From Acanthosoma haemorrhoidale (taxonomy: Eukaryota; Arthropoda; Insecta; Hemiptera; Acanthosomatidae), in contig OV884009.1 in assembly GCA_930367205.1 (NCBI GenBank), positions 86,883,189 to 86,947,188 of the forward strand: a DNA stretch of 64,000 nucleotides. The letters run 5' to 3'. The stretch's first letter is position 1, and every line of letters starts with the position of its first letter. Of the stretch, positions 1-11,931 are shown in pieces. A model generated the notes under the pieces. That model had not been told where the DNA came from. It was given only the letters and a program-made list of their open reading frames with translations, and ran no database searches. Both the position numbers and the translations under genes were made by a program.

Positions 1-279
1 CACGTCCGCCGTGTTGCAATCATGAATACCAACTACAACACACCGCGCCGGCACTATAATTTAGTGCCGTGTGCGAAGAAACACAGACGTGTGAACAATC
101 CCAAGAACCATGAATTGACGTCTAGACATGGGACCAACATTAATTATTTTCGTACTTTCTGTTTTGTTAATTTAACAAACACATAATTAGCCTTATTTTC
201 AGATGTTGTGGAATATACATTACAATTTTCAAGGAACGTATGGATACATCTAGACATACAGAAGAAACATCATTAACGT

Positions 280-2696
280 TTGAAACTAAATTCTCCCTTC
301 GGACTTGAAAATTATAAATCTTTAGTTGCACATACGTACACATCCTATTATGTGAAGAGTTCCTTTGCTTCTGGTATTTCAGTCAGCATCGCTATTTCTA
401 ACTTTGATAGACATGAGTACGTCTATCGATTAACTGTTGAGTTGGTATTATGTGAGAAACTAATACCAAAAACTCTTCGACAGGCTTTGGCAGATTTTCA
501 CGCATCCAGCTTGACGTTGAGATCCCATAGCTCTGAGGTGTGGAACTCTCTTATTCCAGAGTTGTATGACTTTCGACAGGACATTGGTGCCTACAAAACC
601 GGGATAGAAATTGCATTCCAGACAGCCTCAAAAGATCTTCAGAACTCAAAGGAAAAGAATATTGCTGAAATTCTAAACTCGTTCTGCCCGACTGTAACAG
701 ATGAAAATCCTGATCCAGTTTTTCAGGTAGCTTGATGTATATGATGATAACTTATATAACTTTGTAAATAATTTGTTGAAACTTAAACTTTCATATCCTT
801 GGTATAAATTGTCAGAAAACGTTCATAAACACTAACTAAGCAGTAAATTTTCTACCAGCCAACTTTTTTTATAGGTTATCTGCCATGGTGACTATTGGTC
901 AAATAATCTTATGTTTCACAATGAGAACGCCATTAAGATCATCGATTTTCAAAACTTGAGTGTTGGCCCTCTTTACAAAGATCTCTTAACACTCGTGTCA
1001 ACGAGTTCGCAATTTGGTAATCATTTCAATATTAACAATTTTTTTTTGTACCATTAAGCAATACACCATTTTATCGGGTAAAAATTACCTCGATCCATAA
1101 TAACATAACATAGTGGTTGTTTGATGTCTGATGTATTTAAATTAAAAAAAAAAGTGTTTTATTATTAAAAGAGTACAATACTGTCTATCTTATTTATAAA
1201 TCTATATACCGTCACTCACACATTCGTACACACCATTTTATAATTTATGAGTTTTGATCATTTATATCATGAACTGGATCTAGGAGAAAAGTAATGCCTG
1301 TTTTTTTTTCTAAATATTTAAAAGTCTAAATATTATTAAAACGTAAAAAACATTAATTTAGATTTATACTTTATTTATTAAAAGAATTATTAAATTTATT
1401 CATCTGAACAATTTATGTACGTTGTAAGTAGAAGCTTCTTATAATAAAAAGATATACTTATATATTCTTATCTATCTTATATAAGATATAAGATGAAAAG
1501 GACAATGAAAAAAAGTAGGATTTGTAGTTAAAACTGGCCAAAAATCAGCAATAAATCTTCACTTACAAAACTCTTCACTTGAGTAATTTAATAAGACTAT
1601 CTTCAGTTTAAAGAGATAAACACATAAAGGGGACTGGTACTAAAATTTTGTTTACTAAACAGTTGGTAAACTTATTCACGTTGTTGTTTGGATGGTTAAA
1701 TAAATACTAATTTTTTGACAGTGTTAACATCGAAAATATTTCATTGGTGTGAACGGATTTGTGAGTCACTGTAGGTACCTGCTCAAAAGCAATGCAATTT
1801 CTGATCGTCAAAGTATCTCATTCATTACAACTAATTGACTATTATATTATATTGTCAGCCACAGTTGCCATTATCTTGACTGGTAGCCTGTATTGAACTA
1901 TAACTGAGCTGTGACACTGCGCCATAAACTGGACCTTTCTGAAACCTAAGGAGGCATTTTTTGTCCTCAACCTTCGAGCTTGAAACAATTACCGACAATA
2001 CAAATATTAGCATCGGCTTGCTCTGTGCTCACCTGCACCCCACTACTCCCATTACTTATGTCTCCCCTCCCGAACCCTTCAACAAACCAACCAATCATTT
2101 ACTGAACCACTCTCCTTCTACCCTTTCTTCTCCTCCTCAGGCCACGTGCTCTCTGGCCTATCCACATATCTTATGTCAAGACTGTGTAATAATTTATATT
2201 ACCCAAGTCACTCCAAACCTGAGGTAACAATTTCAAGCTCAATAAGTTGTTGTTTATACGTACTAACCTAATAAATAAAAATTTGCACAAATTAGTACTG
2301 AAAATAGAATTCAGAAGTCAAATGTAATAACATTTCTGTAAAACTATTTTCACCTTAGCAGTATTTATTAATAAAAAAATAAGAGGGTCTGTAATTTATT
2401 TCCATTTTACAGATACGGATATTCTAAGATGCTATAAAACGTATTTCCAACATTTAAAAGCAGCTGCTGGAAATCTAGACGAATTTCCATCTTACCCCGA
2501 GTTCTGCGCGCACTTGCACAAAGGGCTTGGATATGGATTTGTGACAGGTCTGCTGTACCTCGGAGCTAGGCTTATCCCAGAAGTCAGCAGTTTCACTGCG
2601 GACACAAACTTTCAAGTCAGCCAACTGCCTGGCTACAGAGAACGCTTGTTTCATTTAATTGGTATTTACAGAACCCAGGGATTTTTAGGGCTGTAA
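280..2696 (+). CDS. EcKinase/CHK kinase-like gene, 3' part (three exons)
   Basis: Exons are about 280-726, 875-1016 and 2413-2696. Intron 1 uses a CAG|GTAGCT donor and TATAG acceptor (phase 0); intron 2 uses G|GTAAT and TTTTACAG (phase 1); the stop is TAA at 2694-2696. Exon 1 carries ALADFHASS, resembling the A.fHA.S segment of the family. Exon 2 starts VICHGDYWSNNLMF and continues IKIIDFQ, the aminoglycoside-phosphotransferase-like catalytic HGD.W..N and metal-binding DFQ motifs of EcKinase (ecdysteroid 22-kinase / CHK kinase-like). Exon 3 supplies the C-terminal helical region. The family phosphorylates small substrates, classically ecdysteroids, in the cytosol. An in-frame TAA at 274-276 cuts off upstream sequence, so the true exon 1 acceptor (possibly the AG near 320) and the N-lobe with its ATP-binding part are not seen. 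They may lie left of the window, or this copy may be broken. The family call is firm; gene integrity is uncertain. Confidence 0.72.
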
Positions 2697-3170
2697 ATTT
2701 AATTAGCATAATCATTCATGTTGTTAACATCCAATGTTCTTTTGAGGAATGTCACTAAGATCTAAATGAACAATGTATTAAATATATAATATTATATATT
2801 CAGTTATGTAACTAACGCAACTGAACATTTCGATTTACAAATGCTCACCTGACCATTGAGAAGATTTTTAACGACAAGTTATGGAAACACCTCATATTCA
2901 GTTGACGTGAAAAGGGATCTATAAGCAGATTATCAGGGTAAAATTTTAATCCCAGGATAATATACGCTAAGATCAGGAAGAAAGATGGAGGGGTTGCATT
3001 TTAAGAGAATGTCGTGACATCCTTTGTAGGTCCTGCTGTAGAGTAGGTCGTCAACATGTGAATATGAACATAATTCAAATATCTTCTTCTGAAAACTAGT
3101 TTACTTCTGTTTCCTCGCTATAATGTCATAATTAATGTAGGACTCAACGAGACCAATCCACTAAAAAAAA
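2697..3170. other. AT-rich spacer downstream of the EcKinase-like gene
   Basis: No open frame, repeat terminus or RNA gene is visible. It probably contains the 3' UTR and intergenic DNA of the kinase-like gene; no clear AATAAA follows the stop closely. Confidence 0.3.
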
Positions 3171-3700
3171 AATAAGAAGGTCCTTAATCCTGGCAAACGT
3201 TTTTAAACATTTCGAGGAACTTCTGAACCTATGAAAAGATATAATCACTAGATAGCTTGCCTTAGCCCAGCAGCATATGGGATAAACATTATTTGACCGG
3301 TTACAGGATTGTAAATCCCCGATGAAAGAAGAAATTTACAGGTCCATAAATGAAACGTAATGTGGGAAATCAGCAGGAGCCAATGGAATCAAAATACAAT
3401 TTCTCAAAGGTTGTCCTAATGAAACGATGGTTGCACTTTTCGTGGGTACAATATACACAAGAAATTAACAACAATCAGATCCAATTATAAAGCATACAAA
3501 TGCCCACTGAGGAAGTAAGGTAGAGACTTGCTGCATAGAAGAGGGACTCTCGAAGGAAAATGGGAAGATGCTACTAGGGAAGACTTGGAGGAACACCCTC
3601 ACGATAGAAGCAAGATTACACACAAAGGGGGATTGATGGGAGGATTAGCCCTCAATGAATCTGAACCGATGTTCTGAAATGGATGGTTGCAAGAGTGTTT
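3170..3700 (+). pseudogene. Decayed LINE reverse-transcriptase relic
   Basis: With several frame breaks, the + strand reads a segment like FKHFEELLN, then EEIYRSINET followed by CGKSAGANGIKIQFLK. This resembles the 'eEi..ai...k.gKApGpDGI..e.lK' block that precedes the catalytic core of non-LTR RTs. Near 3545-3600 a segment like KWEDATREDLEE resembles the 'RW.D....DL' tail of RTE/CR1-type ORFs. The central polymerase domain is missing. The call rests on short motif matches. Confidence 0.3.
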
Positions 3701-5076
3701 GTCAGCAGATTTAGTTTGTACATGTACATGTGCCTACTATATTATTTCATATTTATCTTAAACGCGTTTATAGGTATTACATACAATAACGTTTGCATCA
3801 TATATTTTATCTTTAAACTGACATATATAAGCATCAAATAAGAATTAAATATCACTATTAATAAAGTCAATATATTTCCTCAAGAACTGTCGGAAACTTA
3901 TTATTACATTTATTTAACAATTATTATATGTATTGTGTTTTATTATGCATTATGTAGTATGTACTTTTTGTTTAAATACAACGAACTAATCACAGAAAAA
4001 CAATATGACTCGGATATAAGATCATGTTTTGCACGATAGTTTTTTTTTTTTTAACGAAATTTCTACACCAAAAATAATTTTGAATTTGTGCTACAGAAAA
4101 TGTGCAGTATTTTGTGTGTATCGGAGTGTTTAATATTAATGTGAGTAAAGATGAACTACAAAAATATGAAATGGTTCTCATAGTATAAATCAGATATGAG
4201 ATCACATTCTACATAATTAGAGATAATGAAAAAAATTATGTTTGATAGATTAAATATGCTTGATGCGTTTACTTATTTGTTGTGTTCTTTTTTCTACACA
4301 GTCACTTAAACCCTCTCATCCATTATATTATATTGAGTTTATATTATATTCAGAAAAGCTAAGTAACTCTAACAAAAGAAAGTCACTACTGGTATATTCT
4401 ATATAAAACTATTAAACGCAGAAGAAAGAAACATTTGTTGACTCTTACCGCCCAAGGGAATGTCTTTCAGACGTCAATTTGTCTAAGAATTCCTTAGCCG
4501 AAGTTTCTTGTTGGGAAATTTTTACTTTTAAATTTATACCAATTTCTAGTATACCTGAAAACAAATTTGTATACGCAAGTACGCCTGCAAACTCAAATAG
4601 ATGCCAACATCTATTTCTGAAAAAGTGTTTCTACCAGTACTGGTTTAAATCACCTTCTTAACTTTATAAACAAAAGCGATATTGTTACTGGCATTATAAT
4701 AACTCATACGAATACAAATTTCTTTAACTTAAAGCTTTTCCGCTGGTATATTTAACATCACAGCACGAACTACTCTTGAAACATTATGAACAAACTAGCA
4801 AATGAATCACATTGAAAATTACTAAAAATACTAAAACAGAGAATTAGAGAAACAACATCAAAACGTCAGTTTATAGACGTTTTATAGACCAAAATGCCAT
4901 ATTTTTTCTTACCCTAGTCTCATTGCTTAAATCAAAACGCTATCTGAGATAAGACCAATTAACAAAATTTCCTTTAAGTAACACGATATATTTTGACACG
5001 AACATATGGCAGATTTGAATTGCTATATAAAATGTTCTAAATCTTCTTCTTTTCAATTTTCCGTTGTACCTTCCAG
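3701..5076. other. AT-rich region without recognisable gene
   Basis: Low-complexity A/T runs, for example the poly-T near 4040-4052, and only short chance frames. No terminal repeats or splice-flanked open exon were recognised. Confidence 0.3.
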
Positions 5077-5178
5077 TGTAGAGATGCCACGTTCCAACAT
5101 ATCTCTGTCCCTGGCGGGCACTTTCAACTCGTGGATGGTGTCCCCCTTTTCGGACCGAAGGCGGCGATATGGGCCAAG
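5077..5178 (+). CDS. Orphan internal exon candidate (34 codons)
   Basis: A long pyrimidine-rich tract ends in CTTCCAG directly before 5077, and AAG|GTAAGC, a near-consensus donor, follows 5178. The 102-bp interval is open in phase 0. It reads CRDATFQHISV, then PGGHFQLVDGVPLFG, then PKAAIWAK, which looks like real coding composition in an AT-rich setting. I do not recognise the family. The next exon, if any, is not evident within a few kb; the DNA just downstream is a LINE relic on the other strand. It may belong to an interrupted host gene or be a stranded fragment. Confidence 0.33.
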
Positions 5179-5289
5179 GTAAGCCTCAGTATTCCTCCAT
5201 GCATTGACGGACCACTGCTGTTGTCATTTTACCCAGACTTCCTTCATGCCAGCAAGCTGAAAATCTTCTGTTATTGTTTTATTCCTGAA

Positions 5290-5830
5290 CCGACCCTACT
5301 TTGTCTTTTCAGCTACTGAAGAAGACACTTCATTCAAACTCCCTTAAATTTGGTTGCTTGACAATCCAAAATCAGCTCTTTGCTCCATATAGTAGAGCGG
5401 GAAGGTAAAATGCCTTCTCTTCTGATAAATGAATTCTCTCTGCCTAAAATTCTGAATTTCACATAATTACCTACTATTGAGTTGCATATTTGATAATATA
5501 CCTCGTTTGATTTTTTAATCCTATTGCTCAGATCCAAATCCAGGATTCCAGCCCTGTTCATTACTGTACTGAGGCAGGTTTAACCTTCTGTGATCTCCAT
5601 TTCTATCCCCAATTTCATGGAACGTTTCTGGTCCATATTTACCTCTTCCAGCTTCCTACCGAGCTAAAGCACTTTGCTCTTATTAACATTAATTGCCATA
5701 TCCTTTCTCTCTAGTTCAGCCAACTATTCTGTTATTATATTGCCGGTTCCTGCAATTTTTGTTTTGAGTCAGTTATTTGAACAATGTCATCTGGACAAAC
5801 AAAATATTGGACATGGACATATCTCATGTT
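5290..5830 (-). pseudogene. Decayed non-LTR reverse transcriptase fragment
   Basis: On the - strand, 5820-5760 reads CPDDIVQITDSK, a degenerate form of the catalytic 'YADDi.l.a.s' motif. It is followed by a segment like MAINVNKSKVL (the 'gl.iN..Kt' block). Next come DLSNRIKKSNEVYYQ ('eI..RI.kA...y..l') and a segment resembling 'llYg.E.W.L' (STIWSKELIL). The order and spacing fit an RTE/CR1-like LINE ORF2. There are multiple stops and frameshifts, and the first catalytic Asp block is not found. Not functional. Confidence 0.55.
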
Positions 5831-8048
5831 CAACTTTCCAATCACCGCTCGGGCTGATCTCCTTTTTTATACACTATATATTTCGTCCATGTAAATGTAC
5901 TTGTTCTTATGAACTCTATGATAATAAAATATGTTTGAAGCCTATTGAAGGTTTGCATATTAAACATGATGATTGAGCAGAAACCTCACGCAACGGAACT
6001 AGTCGCGCAACGCATTGTTTAAAAATGACAACATTTAACACAAAATGCGTTTCAAATTTTCGAGAAGGGAAAGGAGTGGAGTTCACTTTTCGTCGTTTTG
6101 GGCAGGAGCAGGACAAAGAGATAGTGGACTAAGGAGTAAAGAGATGAGATACGAGCTCGGGACAGCTGGACTCCAAACATTCTTCAATGAAGACACCAAT
6201 GTATTGTGAAAAATGTTTATTAATATTTAGTTTATAAGTTTAATGAAACCATCCATCATTTCATTCATTCTATTTTTATTTCATTAAATTTTTTAGTCAT
6301 GTGAATACAAAACATAAATTCTATTTTACTATCTAAATTCCTTCCATTGATCAACACAAGATTTATTTTTGGATTAGAATTAATTGGGAACTAAACGATA
6401 ATAATCAATTTTATTTTATTATAACTTTACACCGATGAAGTACGCTCAGAGCTTGTTAGAATAATCAAATGCTTGAGAGTTGAGGCGTGGTTCTCCGGAT
6501 AAGGTAGGTGAAAATATATATTTATCGACGGATAGATAGATATTTGTATACATTTTATATATATACATTATTACATATATCTATACTTTGATATGTATTT
6601 TATAATATATTTCCCACTGAACGTTGCAACATATATGTATAATAATGTAATACATAGGTATATCCATAAAATAGACAGCAATGTAAAAAGGAAAAAGCAT
6701 ATTTATTATTAAAAACTACAGTTAAAAGTAGTTCTGTAAAAAATTCTAAGCATAAGTGTGGAAAAAAAACAAAAAAAAAAAAACGAAATGCTAATACATA
6801 TGCTCGATGGAGGACATGTCTGCACGGAAAACAGGCACTTCTAAAGAGGCAGACGAAACCGCTGACAAGTCTCCATTCTTCACGCCAAACCGTTCTGAGG
6901 TGCTAAAACATACAGAAGTGGAGGCCATGGGAGCTATTCACTACCTTAGTAGCCTAAACCACCACCATATTCTATCAAAATACTATTGCTTTGTTCGCAA
7001 ATGACCAAAATAGCAGGTAGGGAGAATTATACACGTCTCAATCGATCTGAAGGCATTTCCCAAGACACTTCCGATCCCTATCGAGCAATTCTATTCCGTG
7101 GTAACGGATGAAATATCACATGTATTTATTTTGATGAAATCACTAAAGGAAGAATCCATCTATAGTTTACAAACACTAACCCAATGGGTATTAAATTAAT
7201 CTGTACACATTACTCTTTCATTTTCATATATCTTTAAGTTTATTGTGAACTGTTTACTCAATGGAATCTGAAAAATTACGAGTTATATTCTTATATAAAT
7301 TTAAACTTGGAGGTAATACTTCCAAAGTCTTCTCCACACGTGTCCATCTCATATATTCAATGTTAATACTACTCATGCCGTTTTCCTTCGGTCCACCGCT
7401 ACCCCAATCTTAGCTCCTTCATCTAACATGTATTTCCCTCCCCTCCCATCAATCTACCTCCTTATGTTGACAAACCCTCGCGCGGACCCAACCTAATTTT
7501 TTATATTTGTCTTGATTTGAATGATCCCAACTGATTTTATATTCATAAATTAATTGAATTGATGCAATATTATTGATAACCGAAATAGTTTTTCTTATAA
7601 ATTAGACTAAGGACTATTCACACAGTTGGATACAGTTAATTTATTGAACCGTCATACCTTAAAGCTCCCCTCGTGACCTTACACCAATTTCCAACGCTGG
7701 GTTAATGGAATTGCTGGAAAAGCGTGGTGGTGTAGCATGTGGAAGCATAAAACCTCATTTCATAAATTTTAATCAACCACAAAAATGTATATAGTAAAAT
7801 GTGAAAACAGGAATCAGTTTCATGATACTAAATAAATAATAATATGAAATCGGTGAAAATAAAAGCAAGTAAATATTTTTTCAAGAATCACAACAATTTC
7901 ATTTTCGTGTAGAACATATCAACAATGGTAAACGTATTTAAACTTAAAACAAAGGGAAATAATAACACTGAGCACAAGGTTTACTTTGTCTTAATAATTA
8001 CCACCAAGTCAGAGTATTAGCTGAAACATTAGGAGTCCACAAGATCAT
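5831..8048. other. AT-rich interspersed DNA
   Basis: Contains AT microsatellite-like tracts (about 6515-6660), A-runs at 6760-6785, and a 65-codon ATG frame at 6807-7004 without family resemblance or splice context. No gene is supported. Confidence 0.3.
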
Positions 8049-8945
8049 TGTAGCGACCGCTAACTACATAAGATAAATCACCCTATACTCTATTGTATAT
8101 ATATTGTAAATTGGTTGTAATATGTTGTAAATTAATTTAAACAAATGTAAATAACATACCATAAGTCATACCAGTGTAAATATTGTAACCGATAAAGGAC
8201 GCGGCTGTAAAAAACTAGTCAGAGGCCCTTGAAGGGAGAGGCAGGTAGCGGCTAGGAGGCTGGGAGGGTCACACCCTAGAACAGGCAAGCGTCACCGAAA
8301 CCCTGCGGTGTGGTTGGTCAGACTAACACCCCCGATCATTGGCTATTGGGGGCTATAAATAGAGCCTCGTTTTTGCCTGTAATTCATTCTAACTACGGCT
8401 CCATCTCTGACTAGTAACCTGCAGCTGCACTGATGTTCCTAGATTTGTCCTTCTCATTTATGAAAACCTCTGGATCTCTCTTTCTAACCTCGCTATATTT
8501 TAGTCCAGCCTCGTCAGACCCCACACTCTCCTAGTGGGATTCTCTGCCTTCGTCTCGCTAAAACTAGCACCTCCTTGAGACCTCTCCCTCACGGACCACG
8601 GTGGGCCTACAAACTTTACCTAGTAGTGTCTCCCACGGCAATTCAATCTGCCTCTCTCCGGTTCACACTCGCCTTTGGGATGATCCGGACGGTTTTCGCC
8701 TACCCTCAGATACCGAGTGTGAATTCGTGGTTATTCCAAGACCACATAAACTACCTACAATACCTACCCTATACCTCTTCTCCTGAACATAGTGCATTGT
8801 CGGGGCACATACCTATCAAACATGGAGTCAGATAGTACAGTAGTAAGACACGGCATGAAGCAATTGTCCAGGTCATAGCCTAATCAACCCTCACTTCATC
8901 ACTAGGGCCAGGGTAACTAGGCACCCCCCTCGTGACGACCCGACA
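8049..8945 (+). mobile_element. Solo LTR (897 bp) with 5-bp target duplication
   Basis: Starts TGTAGCGACC and ends GACCCGACA, i.e. TGT...ACA termini. It is flanked directly by ATCAT at 8044-8048 and again at 8946-8950, the 5-bp duplication expected of LTR retrotransposon integration. A TATA box (CTATAAATAG) lies at 8353-8362. There is no internal coding region or second LTR nearby, so this is a solo LTR left by LTR-LTR recombination. Orientation is taken from the TATA box. A diverged relative of its 3' half occurs at about 60990-61470. Confidence 0.8.
8353..8362 (+). promoter_or_regulatory. TATA box of the solo LTR
   Basis: CTATAAATAG in a GC-richer setting about 300 bp inside the LTR, followed about 30 bp downstream by the pyrimidine-rich start-like sequence TTCATTCTAAC. 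Its position marks the likely U3/R boundary of the element. Confidence 0.5.
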
Positions 8946-8950
8946 ATCAT

Positions 8951-9775
8951 TCTCCACACAAATACGTCCTTTCTTCCATTCTCATCTCTCCAGCCAGACA
9001 GTACAGCTGTGTCGTAACTCTTAACCTTTACGGTCGCTTCAGGTGACATTAAGAATTAATTATTAACTTACTACATTACGTTTCACTTGACACACATACT
9101 TAGGTAACAAACCTAGCCTATCAGCCCCAGTTAAAACTTAAAAACTTTTTTTTTATCTCCCCTTAGTTTTTGTAAAATTATAAGCATGTTTAAAGACAAC
9201 TATAAACACCGCTGTCTTGGTACGTAACGTTATATTTTTCACTTACTACTTGTTTATTAAAGTTTTCTATTTAATATTTAAGTAAAACTGATTAGGTAAG
9301 ATAAAATCACGTTACCTATCGATTAAAGAAATAATAAAGACCCCATTATCGGATTTGACGGTATCGCTGCGACCGGGTTTATTGCACTGAAATAAGGTCT
9401 TTATTGGCCCTGCTTGGCTGCACATGTCGGTTCATCGTAAAAACCTTTATTCCTTTTTTCATTTCATCAAATGAGTAATAAAACCTGTTGAAAGGCTCAT
9501 ATGACTGTTGGCCAATCGTAAACTGGTTTCCATTTTACGGCTGGGTCAAGTGCTAGAGTGCTTCGCCACGATGGGCACAAAGCCCAGCTATTAAAATTAT
9601 TACGTTACCCGAACTAATGGCACGGTACAGAGGTGGCGTGAAGTACCGTGGAAGACGGAGAGAAATATACCTCACTGGCTGTGTTAAAATCTTGTTATGA
9701 TCCTTTTTTTCCGTTACCTTTTCACAGCACCCCTTTCTCTCATAGTTGATCCATGGACAAGTAGCCTCGCTATTA
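8951..9775. other. Spacer with a short perfect hairpin
   Basis: No gene. CACGGTAC at 9621-9628 and GTACCGTG at 9643-9650 form a perfect 8-bp stem with a 14-nt loop. At 9757-9771, on the - strand, lies one copy of the GCGAGGCTACT repeat start described separately. Confidence 0.35.
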
Positions 9776-9777
9776 TA

Positions 9778-10765
9778 AAGGGTGTCCCAGAATTAACGCG
9801 AGGTTTGATTTAAATATAAAACAGTTTTTAGTATTTTTGTTGTTATTTTTTTATTTAATTATAAAGTAAATAGGATAGGGTTATTTATGGAATAACACTT
9901 CGGGCAAATGGCCTCCACGACTTTTCTGGCACATACGCACTCTTTTATCAAAATTTTCCATGACCATTTGGCATAAATGTGGTTGAATTTCATTGATGTA
10001 GCGTTGAATTTCCTCTTTTAATGCACGGGTATGAATGATCGTATATCTTAATTACTTATTGCCTAGCAAGGCAGATTGTAATTTTAGCACAATAAAGGAA
10101 TTTTATTATTATTAATGCACGGGTGGATGTGGACTTGTTGACATATACCTTTGACTTCAAATAACCCCATAAAAAGAAATCTAAAGGTGTTAAATCACAC
10201 GATCTAGGGGGCCAATTCTGATCACCGAAACGAGAGGGTACACGACCTGGATATGTCTCATGCAGTATTTTAATTGTTTCATGGGCTGTATGGCATGTGG
10301 CACCATCTTATTGAAACCGCATATTGGCCACATCCATATCATCCAATTTCGGCGCTAAGAACTGTGTTTACGACGCCGAATTGATGTTCCTGGATTTTCA
10401 ACAACACTCTCACGCACTGCTTCGATATTGACATTTTAACGGCTTGTTTTTGGACGACCAGTGTGTTTAGTGTCTCCAACTGATCCAGTCTCCCTAAATT
10501 TTTCAATTAATCTCCTCGCAGTTTATGAAGTCAAAACACTATTCCGACCATATTTTGTATGAAATTTTCGAACTGCGGCCGCCAAACTTTCATTAATTTT
10601 GAGATAATGTTCAACAATAAAGACACGTTGTTCTATCGTGTAACGCTCTATTTGTACTAACCCTAAACTGTCAGCTGTCAAATTGTTGTTTTTTTTAGGG
10701 TTGCCAGTACTTTACTGCACAAATGGTGGCAAATTCAAATCTTGCGTTAATTCTGGGATACCCTT
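9778..10765 (-). mobile_element. Defective mariner-like element with TA duplication
   Basis: Imperfect terminal inverted repeats begin AAGGGTGTCCCAGAATTAAC on the left and, read on the - strand, AAGGGTATCCCAGAATTAAC on the right. TA dinucleotides at 9776-9777 and 10766-10767 are the Tc1/mariner target duplication. The - strand encodes transposase remnants. The N-terminal helix-turn-helix region contains ERYTIEQRVFIVEHYL and RRLIEKFRETGSV; the C-terminal catalytic part contains DGATCHTAHETIKIL and NWPPRSCDLTPLDFFLWGY. The middle, including the first catalytic Asp, is deleted, and a stop at 10308-10310 precedes the DGATCH block. A short retroelement tail is inserted at 10031-10111. Confidence 0.86.
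10018..10124 (+). mobile_element. Nested LINE/SINE 3' tail with 13-bp duplication
   Basis: TTAATGCACGGGT occurs at 10018-10030 and 10112-10124 and flanks an 81-bp insert. The insert ends GTAATTTTAGCACAATAAAG followed by an ATT-rich tail. It resembles the LINE 3' ends found on the - strand at about 18160-18210 and 41463-41510 (CAATTACTTATTGCC...TTGTAATTTTA). The long duplication and simple-repeat tail indicate target-primed insertion of a strongly 5'-truncated copy into the transposase gene of the mariner. Confidence 0.75.
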
Positions 10766-10770
10766 TACAT

Positions 10771-11200
10771 CAGTTATGAAATAAATTTTATTTTCATTTT
10801 TTTTTCCTTCTCTTCCTGGGATCGACATCCCCTAAAGGGATTTCCCCACAAGCTTGTGAGGTGGCCTCGTGGGGGGCTCGTAGCCTGTGGTCCGCGTATT
10901 TCAGTGCAATTGGAATCGTTGCATTGACCGGTGGTCAGTCCGTATTCTTTTCTACCTCAACGTAACTAATATTTACCCTTAATCCTAACTTACTCTGTAT
11001 TTACAATGCCTCTGCACCACCCCGTAGAACAATCCCTTCTTGATGGGCCTTCCCAAAATCACATCTGTTTGATACTACGACTACTTTGATACTAATGAAA
11101 TGATCATGATAAAAACTACGTGCAACATACAATGCTAAAACTACCTTAGGTATGAACAAATATTTCACAATTACCTTATGAGCATTTAAGATGGTCATTT
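10771..11200 (-). repeat. Dispersed repeat, copy related to 44795-45500
   Basis: Shares with the 44.8-45.1 kb copy the order: tail, GC-rich block, the sequence GCCTGTGGTSCGCGTATT, an imperfect hairpin, then a segment with TTACAA(T/G)GCC/GGG. It abuts the right end of the mariner. The - strand tail reads GAAAATAAAATTTATTTC. An open - strand frame (11001-11198) includes FGKAHQEG, aligning with FGKGHPKT in the other copy, so part of this repeat was probably coding. Clade unknown. Confidence 0.4.
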
Positions 11201-11419
11201 GGAGTCTCGTTATTATTGTTCACTTTCTTTCTGTTGTTGTTTTTTAAATTGGCTGTAAAATTAGCAGTAAATAATACTAGAATGAATAATTTTTTATGGA
11301 ACAACAATCGTATTTTTAGGGACATAGTGCCTGGATGATAAATTGTAATCATACTTTTACTGAAAGTACATTATAATTGATGTAAAATTTTATTTGACAC
11401 AAAAAAAAGTTACATTTAT

Positions 11420-11690
11420 AAATGGCGAGGCTACTTATTAGTGGGTCAACTAGTATTTCTCCCGATTATTTCTCAGCCCAAAGGAGAGGCTTTAATTTCA
11501 AACCGATTTCTAGCAATCGCTTTTTGGCTGCCTGTCTGTTTGTTCTATATCTATCATTAATATGATGAAATCTAGTTACGTGTAATTTTAAAGGTACGTT
11601 GAAAAAAACACAAATAAGTGTTAGCTAAAAGCATGCTGAAAACGTAGTTCACGATAATTTAAGACATGTATGCTAAGTCATCTCAACGTA
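11420..11690. other. Spacer holding a GCGAGGCTACT repeat start
   Basis: AAATGGCGAGGCTACTTATT at about 11431-11450 begins a short conserved block also present at 9757-9771 (-), 20745 (+) and 22085 (+). No gene is seen. Confidence 0.35.
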
Positions 11691-11931
11691 TATTTTGCGT
11701 TCCTGCAGCGACACCGTCCTGCCATCGATGGGGGAACGGAGCGGGGGTTATCGTGTTAAACACCGGGTTTGTCAGATATTGCAAGGAGTCAAAAAATTTG
11801 ATGTGTCTACGTTGGATAAATTCATCCACCGTAGGCAGCTAAAGGATCTCGTGAAGCTCACTGTTGCTCCGCTGCTCGAATGAAGTATGTCTGACCACTT
11901 TCATCAGAATACCGTTTTGGGATTGTAGGAG

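Noticed and set aside
1961..2227. 88-codon + strand frame
   Set aside because: Sits inside intron 2 of the EcKinase-like gene, starts on a non-ATG codon, and is pyrimidine-rich low complexity.
8575..8835. 86-codon + strand frame
   Set aside because: Entirely inside the solo LTR; the 61-kb relative does not preserve the frame.
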